Shown here in pieces: positions 1-4,787 of a DNA stretch of 6,342 nucleotides (the first letter of the stretch is position 1; the number at the start of each line of letters is the position of its first letter). The notes under the pieces were generated by a model. The model was not told the DNA's origin and ran no database searches. It saw only the letters and a list, made by a program, of their open reading frames with translations. The position numbers and the translations under genes were made by a program. This DNA is from Flavobacteriaceae bacterium UBA5079. Lineage in GTDB: Bacteria > Bacteroidota > Bacteroidia > Flavobacteriales > Flavobacteriaceae. The DNA is taken from contig DIAL01000018.1 of assembly GCA_002414705.1 (NCBI GenBank), positions 49,376 through 55,717 on the forward strand, written 5' to 3'.

Positions 1-87
1 ATTCCTGCCAGAACACATGAGATGATTCCAAAGCCATTTGTACTAAATGATGCCGTTATTATTAAAACTAAATTTACAATTCAATAA
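1..87 (+). CDS. C-terminal 28 residues of an unrecognised protein (5' partial)
   Basis: An open frame enters from the left edge in frame 1 and ends at a TAA at 85-87, giving 28 residues that finish in VIIKTKFTIQ. The alternating hydrophobic and charged tail looks like a terminal beta strand, but it is too short to assign a family. It does not end in the aromatic residue usual for outer-membrane barrels, and it lacks a T9SS sorting motif. A promoter-like element and 69 bp separate it from the next gene, and no hairpin terminator is visible in that gap, so some read-through into the TPR gene is possible. That it is the end of a real gene is inferred from the continuous frame, sensible codon use and same-strand position. 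Confidence 0.55.
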   Translation: MPARTHEMIPKPFVLNDAVIIKTKFTIQ

Positions 88-107
88 ATTAGTATTGTTT
101 TAAGATA

Positions 108-133
108 TTGATTCACATTTTTTTTTAGCTTTG
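108..133 (+). promoter_or_regulatory. Bacteroidota-type promoter of the TPR gene
   Basis: TAGCTTTG at 126-133 is a full match to the Bacteroidota -7 consensus TAnnTTTG. A TTG at 108-110 could be the -33 element, but the gap of 15 bp is shorter than the roughly 17-23 bp usually quoted, and a T-run (118-126) fills most of it. The next TTG upstream (95-97) is too far away at 28 bp. If used, transcription would start near 140, leaving a leader of about 17 nt before the ATG at 157. The -7 match is seen; its use as a promoter is inferred. Confidence 0.5.
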
Positions 134-156
134 ATGCCTAGTTAAATAATCATTTT

Positions 157-861
157 ATGAAGAAATTACTTTTTGTTGCGGTATGTGTATTAGGATTTCA
201 GGCACAAGCACAAAACAGTCAAGAGTTACTGAATCATTATCGCGAATATTATAAGCAAATGAAAATTCAGGGAGACTCTCAAGGGATCATCAATGGCTTA
301 ACCCATTTAATTTTGTTGTCGCCTTCAGAAGCACAAGCACACAAAGACACATTAGCAATGGTTTATATGAGTGAAGGTAATCATGTTCAAGCCTTAAATA
401 CCATTGGTATTGATGCTGGAACTACAGATTCTGACATTGCTGTTGAGGTAAAAGCCGTTTCTTTAAAAGCGATTAATGAGCCTAATCGTGCGCTTATTCA
501 TTTTGAAGAGTTATTTAAACGCTCGCCAGACCCAATGATAGCTTATGAACTTGCTGAATTATATTTGCAAACGAATAAATTACCAGAATCTAATTCCTAC
601 ATTCAATATGGTTTAACAAATTCCAAGGAAAATATGGGGAAAACATATTACGAGAGTCAACAACCGTATCAAGTACCTCTAAAAGCAGGTTTTTTATATT
701 TGAAAGCACTTACAACTTACAATGAAAATAAAGTTACTAATATTGATGCTGCTGCAGCTGTTTTAGATGAAGCTTTAAAATTAGCACCCAATTTTAATTT
801 AGCACTATTAAGCAAAAATGCTATTTTAAATCAGAAAAAAGATACAACACCAAAAGAGTAG
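157..861 (+). CDS. Exported tetratricopeptide-repeat (TPR) protein
   Basis: This 234-residue protein starts with a signal peptide: two Lys, a hydrophobic core (residues 4-14) and a likely cleavage site after the AQA at about 16-18. There is no lipobox Cys after the hydrophobic core, so a soluble periplasmic or secreted protein is expected. The rest is mostly amphipathic helix pairs. TPR-like units lie at about residues 62-84 (LAMVYMSEGNHVQAL), 94-125 (ALIHFEELFKRSP), 127-156 (AYELAELYLQTNKLPES) and 196-222 (AAAVLDEALKLAPNFNLAL, the clearest one). TPR proteins are scaffolds for protein-protein contacts; no enzyme motif is visible and the partner is unknown. The ATG at 157 is chosen because it begins the signal peptide directly. 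There is no Shine-Dalgarno sequence, only an AT-rich leader, as is normal in Bacteroidota. The Lys/Thr-rich tail (KKDTTPKE) is probably disordered. A promoter-like element upstream and a terminator downstream make it look monocistronic. Confidence 0.9.
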   Translation: MKKLLFVAVCVLGFQAQAQNSQELLNHYREYYKQMKIQGDSQGIINGLTHLILLSPSEAQAHKDTLAMVYMSEGNHVQALNTIGIDAGTTDSDIAVEVKAVSLKAINEPNRALIHFEELFKRSPDPMIAYELAELYLQTNKLPESNSYIQYGLTNSKENMGKTYYESQQPYQVPLKAGFLYLKALTTYNENKVTNIDAAAAVLDEALKLAPNFNLALLSKNAILNQKKDTTPKE

Positions 862-919
862 TAAATTACTATTTCCAGAAAAATATTTTAGACATACTAT
901 TGACTAAAACAAACTTTTT

Positions 920-957
920 AAAACATCAATTTTATAACTTAAAATTGATGTTTTTTT
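920..957 (+). terminator. Intrinsic terminator of the TPR gene
   Basis: A perfect 14-bp inverted repeat (920-933 with 941-954) encloses a 7-nt loop (ATAACTT) and runs into a T tract ending at 957. It lies about 60 bp after the TPR stop codon. The stem is AT-rich, with three G-C pairs around the ACATC/GATGT part, but it is long and flawless. Its A-rich left side and T-rich right side could also stop transcription from the other strand, although no minus-strand gene ends here. Confidence 0.85.
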
Positions 958-1054
958 ATGTCTAAAAATCATGAATAATTGGTGATTTTAGAAATCTTAT
1001 TAACCATTATAAATCTTAATTTTTTTAAGAAACTATCATTAATTGGGTCTTTTG

Positions 1055-1094
1055 ATTAAAAAAAAGTCAAAAAAATCATTAAAAAAAAGAAAAA
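1055..1094. promoter_or_regulatory. Phased A-tracts, predicted bent DNA
   Basis: A-runs at 1058-1065, 1069-1075, 1081-1088 and 1090-1094 have centres about 10-12 bp apart for the first three, near one helical turn. Runs spaced this way are known to curve DNA. The 12-bp word ATTAAAAAAAAG occurs twice (1055-1066 and 1078-1089). The tract could act as an UP-element-like activator or a nucleoid-protein site for the T9SS gene 290 bp downstream; that role is inference. Confidence 0.35.
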
Positions 1095-1144
1095 TTATAA
1101 AATCGGAAATAAATCTTTAATTTAGACTTAAGTTACTTATTATT

Positions 1145-1169
1145 AGGTATTTAAACTCTGTAAATACCT
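1145..1169 (+). promoter_or_regulatory. 9-bp perfect hairpin in the leader region of the T9SS gene
   Basis: AGGTATTTA (1145-1153) and its exact reverse complement (1161-1169) flank the 7-nt loop AACTCTG. No T-run follows (TTCGAATTTCGGG instead), so it does not look like a terminator. It could be an operator dyad for a dimeric regulator or an RNA stem in a leader. The right arm overlaps the near-promoter TACCTTTC (1165-1172), which would suit an operator. The dyad is seen; a function is not shown. Confidence 0.35.
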
Positions 1170-1382
1170 TTCGAATTTCGGGAAATACAAAAGTACGATC
1201 CTTTATATATAGTAATTCTATCCTTAAATTTAGCTTTTAAACTATTATCCAGATTTCATGGTAGTGTGTGTTTAACATAAAATATAGATCGTAAGGTAAA
1301 GACACCTACAACATAAAGGAGTCAAATAAATTAATAAAGGAATCTAACTTAAATTACTAATTAATAATCTAAACTAAAAACA

Positions 1383-4300
1383 ATGAAGAAAATTACCTTT
1401 TATTTAATGATGCTATTAGGTGTCACGGCATTCTCTCAAATAGAGATTGTTGAAAATTTTGATGGCGGTTTACCTGCAGGCTGGACAAACACAGGCTTAA
1501 GCTCAAGTACAACCGGTGCTTGTGGTGGATCAGGCCAAGCCATGTCTGCCAATTTATTTGATGCAACGACAGGAACTTTTACAACGCCTAACTATATTGG
1601 TATATCTAACGGTACCGCTATTACAGTAAATTTTAGCTACAACGTTTTTTCGGTAGCATTCGGGTTTCCACCTTCACAGAATCCACCACCAGCAGGTTGG
1701 GGAAGTATTGATTTAGATTATTCTACAGATGGTGGACTAAACTGGCTAAACTTAACAAGTGTTGATGATTCCGACTTTACATTTGTTAATTTAGCTACGT
1801 GTGCTACAGCTAGCACTACTCTTCCAATGGGTACAATAGCAGATGGCGCAGATGTTCAAGTTCGTGCTTCTGCAATAAATACATCTGGAACTAGACTGTT
1901 TTTTATTATTGATAATCTTTCAATAACACAAGTAGCAGATAGTGCGCCAAATTGTGATTCAACGCTTACGTCTCCTTTAAATGGTTCATCCGATGCAGAT
2001 ATTGACGTTACACTAACATGGAGTCGTGCTACAGGTATAGCAACCGAGTATAAAGTATCTGTTGGTACCACAAGTGGCGGAACTGAAATTGCAAACGAAG
2101 TTTCAACTACAGAAACAAATTTAGCACTTTCAGGTTTAGACTATGAAACATTGTATTATGTTAATATAGTTCCTGTAAATAGTTTTGGTGATGCCATGTC
2201 ATGTACTGAGGAAAGTTTTACAACACGTGTAGCACCAATTGCTGGAGCAACTTGTTCTAATCCACTTGAAATATTAAGCTTCCCTTATGTTGAGGCAGCT
2301 GGTGATACTAATAATTATGAAAATAACATTGATGTTAGTCCTTGTAACAATGGTTATATGAGCGGAAAAGATGTTTTTTATTCAATAACACCAACTGAAG
2401 ATATTTCAATAAATATTGATTTAGCTAATATTTCTAATAATGGCCCTAGTATTCATGTAGTTCAAGGATGCCCTGATGTAGCAACAGAATGTGTAGCTTA
2501 TGTAGGTACATTTAATTCAGGAGGAGCTTTAAATTTATCTGAAGTCGTTTTATCTGCAGAAAATACCTATTTTATAGTTTTAAGTAATTCTAGTGCTTCT
2601 AGAACCTATACATATAGTTTAATAATTCAAAGAAACTCTTGTATTAACCCAACTATAGCTTCAACAGCTAATATAGCGGATTGTGGAACAGGTATGTTTT
2701 CAGTAGATGTGGATGTTTCTTATTTAGGAAGCGCAACTACTTTAACCTTAAGTGACGACATCGGATCAACTGCTGATGTGACTGGAATTAACACGACTGG
2801 ACTTGTAAATATGGGTCCTTACATGAGTGGAACAACTGTAAACTTCACATTAACGAATGATGATGATAGCAGCTGTATTTCTGAAGCATCATCATATTTT
2901 TACTGCCCTCCAAGTAATGATGAGTGCGCAAACCCTATCAGTTTATCAGTTAATACCGATGACTCATGCACTTTATTTATTAGCGCAAGCAATGCAGGTG
3001 CAACAGAATCGGTAACAGATCCTGATACGTGTGCATCTTCAAATAATAACAATAACGATGTTTGGTTTAGCTTTGTAGCAACAAGCACTACTACTATTTT
3101 AGAATATTTAAATATTGTTTCTACGCCTGGCTACTTAACTGGTGGAACTATACAAGCAACAGAATTATTGGTAGGATCATGCGGTTCACTTACCAGTGTT
3201 GATTGTTTTACTGGGGACTTTGTTACGTTAACGAACTTAACTATTGGACAAACATATTATATCCGCAACAATACAAGACTTGATGGAGAATATGCTCAAA
3301 ACTATGATATTTGTTTAAAAGAGCCTCCTGCTGCACCTGTTAATGACGAATGTGTTGGTGCAGAAAGCATTACAGTATCAGCCACTGTTGGTACACCAGT
3401 GCTAACATCGGGTACAACTGTAGGAGCCACAACATCAGCAAACAACTCATGTAACACTTCAGGAATTAGCGATGTTTGGTATACATTAAATCCATCAGTA
3501 ACTGGTATCTATGAAATTAGTTTTGCTGAAAACCCAACAAATCAACCGGCTCTATCCACTTTCTATGTGTATGAAGGTTCTTGCGCTAATTTGAATGCTC
3601 TTTCTACAAATTGCAACTCCAGTTCAGCACAAGTTTTATCATTACAAGCTGGAACAGACTATTATGTAATGGTTCAATCAACTCAAACAGGACCAGGTGT
3701 AACGTTTGACTTAACTGTTAATAGATTACCAGATGCTGTAGCTAACAGCGATTGTTCAGGTGCATTTACATTAACAGAATCTGTTGACATGAATGGAAAT
3801 AACGCTATTTCTGGCAATATAAACGTTACTGATGCTGCGTATTACTCAGCTGAAGGATGTGCAAGTTCTACAACTGAATCTGTTTGGTATGCTTTTACAC
3901 CGCAATATACTGGAATGTATAACTTTAATTTTACAAGAGTTAGTGGTAGTGCAAGTTATACGGTTTACAACACGGAAAATTGCTCCCAAACAGGTACTGC
4001 AGGTTATGTGACAGGTATTTCAAGTTGTTTTAATAATACAACACCAAGAACAGGTGATTTAATTGCTGGAAATACATACCTAATTATGGTACATGCTTCT
4101 AGTGCTGCAGAATATACCATACTTGCGTATCCAGATCCTTCTTTAAGTGTGGAGTCTAATACGTTTGAAACATTTAAATACTATCCAAATCCTGTTGTTA
4201 ACACCTTAACAATTGAGGCTGGAAATACCATTTCAAATGTTAGTATCTTTAATATTGTAGGACAACAAGTTCAGGTTGCAAAACCAAACAACTTAAAGAC

Positions 4301-4394
4301 AACTGTAAATATGAATACATTAGAAGATGGCGTTTACTTTGTAACCGTTACCATAAATAATGCTCAAAAAACCTTTAAGGTTATAAAGAAATAG
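1383..4394 (+). CDS. Large T9SS-secreted multidomain surface protein (probable adhesin)
   Basis: This 1003-residue protein has a signal peptide (residues 1 to about 18, MKK then a hydrophobic core, cleavage probably near AFS-QIE). Residues 21-183 resemble a choice-of-anchor-J or reelin-type jelly roll (ENFDGGLPAGW opening, Asp-box STDGGLNW at 114-121, FFIIDNLSI end strand). Residues 191-282 are fibronectin III-like (LTSPLNGSSDADIDVTLTW). Four related beta-sandwich repeats follow at about 288-416, 510-646, 651-780 and 786-917, with an unassigned beta-rich domain at 419-508 between the first two. Residues 930-1003 form the T9SS type A sorting domain (YYPNPVVNTLTIE, VSIFNIVGQQV, then LEDGVYFVTVTINNAQKTFKVIKK). 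The protein should cross the outer membrane through T9SS, be cleaved before the sorting domain and be anchored or released. No protease or glycosidase motif is visible, so adhesion or carbohydrate binding is inferred. The ATG is fixed by the signal peptide; its leader is A-rich without a Shine-Dalgarno sequence. The gene stands alone, ending at a strong terminator. Confidence 0.93.
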   Translation: MKKITFYLMMLLGVTAFSQIEIVENFDGGLPAGWTNTGLSSSTTGACGGSGQAMSANLFDATTGTFTTPNYIGISNGTAITVNFSYNVFSVAFGFPPSQNPPPAGWGSIDLDYSTDGGLNWLNLTSVDDSDFTFVNLATCATASTTLPMGTIADGADVQVRASAINTSGTRLFFIIDNLSITQVADSAPNCDSTLTSPLNGSSDADIDVTLTWSRATGIATEYKVSVGTTSGGTEIANEVSTTETNLALSGLDYETLYYVNIVPVNSFGDAMSCTEESFTTRVAPIAGATCSNPLEILSFPYVEAAGDTNNYENNIDVSPCNNGYMSGKDVFYSITPTEDISINIDLANISNNGPSIHVVQGCPDVATECVAYVGTFNSGGALNLSEVVLSAENTYFIVLSNSSASRTYTYSLIIQRNSCINPTIASTANIADCGTGMFSVDVDVSYLGSATTLTLSDDIGSTADVTGINTTGLVNMGPYMSGTTVNFTLTNDDDSSCISEASSYFYCPPSNDECANPISLSVNTDDSCTLFISASNAGATESVTDPDTCASSNNNNNDVWFSFVATSTTTILEYLNIVSTPGYLTGGTIQATELLVGSCGSLTSVDCFTGDFVTLTNLTIGQTYYIRNNTRLDGEYAQNYDICLKEPPAAPVNDECVGAESITVSATVGTPVLTSGTTVGATTSANNSCNTSGISDVWYTLNPSVTGIYEISFAENPTNQPALSTFYVYEGSCANLNALSTNCNSSSAQVLSLQAGTDYYVMVQSTQTGPGVTFDLTVNRLPDAVANSDCSGAFTLTESVDMNGNNAISGNINVTDAAYYSAEGCASSTTESVWYAFTPQYTGMYNFNFTRVSGSASYTVYNTENCSQTGTAGYVTGISSCFNNTTPRTGDLIAGNTYLIMVHASSAAEYTILAYPDPSLSVESNTFETFKYYPNPVVNTLTIEAGNTISNVSIFNIVGQQVQVAKPNNLKTTVNMNTLEDGVYFVTVTINNAQKTFKVIKK
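2244..4133 (+). repeat. Four diverged beta-sandwich protein repeats within the T9SS gene
   Basis: Four units of about 130 residues share a layout: an opening Cys in NDEC/SNP-like context (ATCSNP 289-294, NDECANP 512-518, NDECVGA 654-660, NSDCSGA 788-794), a mid-unit DVWY-type strand (DVFYSI 330, DVWFSF 559, DVWYTL 697, SVWYAF 833), then a GSC/GC-type Cys, a nearby second Cys, and a closing TYYI/YYVMV/TYLIMV strand. They occupy about 2244-2630, 2910-3320, 3333-3722 and 3738-4133. The arrangement resembles the jelly-roll PPC-like domains common in Bacteroidota secreted proteins. The copies are diverged at protein level and are not recent DNA duplications. Confidence 0.75.
4170..4391 (+). other. 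T9SS type A C-terminal sorting domain (coding part)
   Basis: The last 74 codons encode the conserved secretion signal. It begins with the FKYYPNPVVN block, has a central NVSIFNIVGQQV strand, and ends with the LEDGVYFV turn and the basic TFKVIKK tail. This domain directs export by the PorSS/T9SS machinery and is normally removed by the sortase-like PorU. Its presence implies that the host genome carries a full T9SS. Confidence 0.93.
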
Positions 4395-4426
4395 TTTTAA
4401 AGAAAGCTATAGTTGATTACTAGTAG

Positions 4427-4464
4427 AAAAAATGGGTGATATTTAATTATATCACCCATTTTTT
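4427..4464. terminator. Intrinsic terminator of the T9SS protein gene
   Basis: A flawless 16-bp inverted repeat (4427-4442 with 4449-4464) has a 6-nt loop, TTAATT. The stem core is ATGGGTGATAT and ends in six A on the left and six T on the right, so it can work in both directions. It lies 32 bp after the TAG at 4392-4394 and fits a terminator for that gene. From the other strand it would back up the M13 gene terminator. Confidence 0.9.
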
Positions 4465-4466
4465 GA

Positions 4467-4494
4467 TTTAAGAAACACTTAAGCTGTATTTAAG
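4467..4494. promoter_or_regulatory. Three NTTAAG hexamers at exact 11-bp spacing
   Basis: TTTAAG at 4467-4472, CTTAAG at 4478-4483 and TTTAAG at 4489-4494 repeat at 11-bp steps, each separated by 5 bp. The array ends immediately before the ATG of a small ORF at 4495. Repeats on one face of the helix are typical of cooperative regulator sites, but in AT-rich DNA such words also arise by chance. No TAnnTTTG element is seen here. Confidence 0.25.
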
Positions 4495-4647
4495 ATGATA
4501 AATAAAAACATGACTAATTTGATGTTAGTACAAATGAAATCAGCTAGTACAGGTTCTACAGATGTTAAAACACGTACATTTATAGTTAAAACAAAAGCCT
4601 GTAGTAAGCGATTTTTACAAAATATATTAGATGTTAAAAATATATAA
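4495..4647 (+). CDS. Doubtful small ORF, 50 residues
   Basis: An ATG at 4495 opens 50 codons ending at TAA 4645-4647. The product starts MINKNMTNLM and ends LQNILDVKNI; it is basic (many Lys, two Arg), with no signal peptide and no transmembrane segment. Codons such as GTT AAA ACA CGT look normal for the organism. The ATGs at codons 6, 10 and 14 offer other starts. I recognise no family. No promoter or Shine-Dalgarno sequence is seen. A slightly longer minus-strand frame covers the same DNA, so the open frame may be due to AT-rich chance. It could also be a gene remnant. Confidence 0.22.
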   Translation: MINKNMTNLMLVQMKSASTGSTDVKTRTFIVKTKACSKRFLQNILDVKNI

Positions 4648-4729
4648 ATACATATAGGCAATTATTAATAGGTTTTAATTCAACTATTAGATATTTATGT
4701 ATAACTCGAAAGCGTGATTTTTTTCAAAG

Positions 4730-4759
4730 AAAAAGCAGTCTAAAAATAGACTGCTTTTT
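4730..4759. terminator. Intrinsic terminator of the M13 peptidase gene
   Basis: A perfect 12-bp inverted repeat (4730-4741 with 4748-4759) with core GCAGTCT and a 6-nt loop (AAAAAT) lies 28 bp beyond the minus-strand stop codon. Read on the minus strand, the stem ends in a run of five T followed by CTTTG and a further T-poor stretch; read on the plus strand it ends in six T. It can therefore act in both directions, and it blocks read-through between the convergent genes. Confidence 0.85.
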
Positions 4760-4787
4760 TACTTTATAACTTTATGTTTTAAAACTA

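Larger units (their letters stand above)
958..1382. other. Long AT-rich intergenic region and probable leader of the T9SS gene
   Basis: No coding frame of useful length is seen on either strand. The left half is extremely AT-rich, with phased A-tracts near 1058-1094 and a 12-bp direct repeat. The right half (about 1140-1382) is more mixed and holds a 9-bp hairpin (1145-1169), a weak bulged hairpin (about 1291-1309) and two copies of ATAAAGGA (1313-1320, 1334-1341). No perfect TAnnTTTG was found. The nearest matches are TACCTTTC (1165-1172) and TAGCTTTT (1231-1238), neither with a TTG at a good distance. The promoter of the downstream gene therefore remains unplaced. If either near-match is used, the leader would be roughly 140-210 nt. 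Confidence 0.5.
4395..4787. other. Convergent intergenic region
   Basis: This 393-bp region separates the plus-strand T9SS gene from the minus-strand M13 gene. It holds the terminators of both (4427-4464 and 4730-4759), the 11-bp phased NTTAAG array, the doubtful 50-codon ORF, and AT-rich filler at about 4648-4729 in which nothing further is recognised. The 11-bp word AGATGTTAAAA occurs twice (4560-4570 and 4629-4639). Confidence 0.6.

Noticed and set aside
1145..1169. Hairpin as an intrinsic terminator
   Set aside because: No T-run follows either arm on the plus strand, and the preceding gene already has a strong terminator at 920-957.
1313..1341. AAAGGA words as Shine-Dalgarno sites for the T9SS gene
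   Set aside because: They lie about 40 and 60 bp upstream of the ATG, too far for ribosome placement, and Bacteroidota rarely use Shine-Dalgarno sites.
1856..2071. 71-codon minus-strand ORF inside the T9SS gene
   Set aside because: It lies wholly within a well-supported coding region on the other strand and shows no recognisable domain or leader; it is a shadow frame.
3039..3062. AAT/AAC-rich stretch as a microsatellite
   Set aside because: It encodes a short Asn run (about residues 554-558) with mixed AAT and AAC codons in a surface loop before DVWFSF; it is too short and irregular for a phase-variable tract.
2900..3088. 62-codon minus-strand ORF inside the T9SS gene
   Set aside because: Shadow of the repeat-2 coding sequence; its composition simply mirrors the plus-strand codons.
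4479..4661. 60-codon hydrophobic minus-strand ORF between the convergent genes
   Set aside because: It has several Cys and long Ile/Phe/Leu runs of the kind that arise from AT-rich DNA, and no promoter or ribosome site; kept only as part of the open question about this island.
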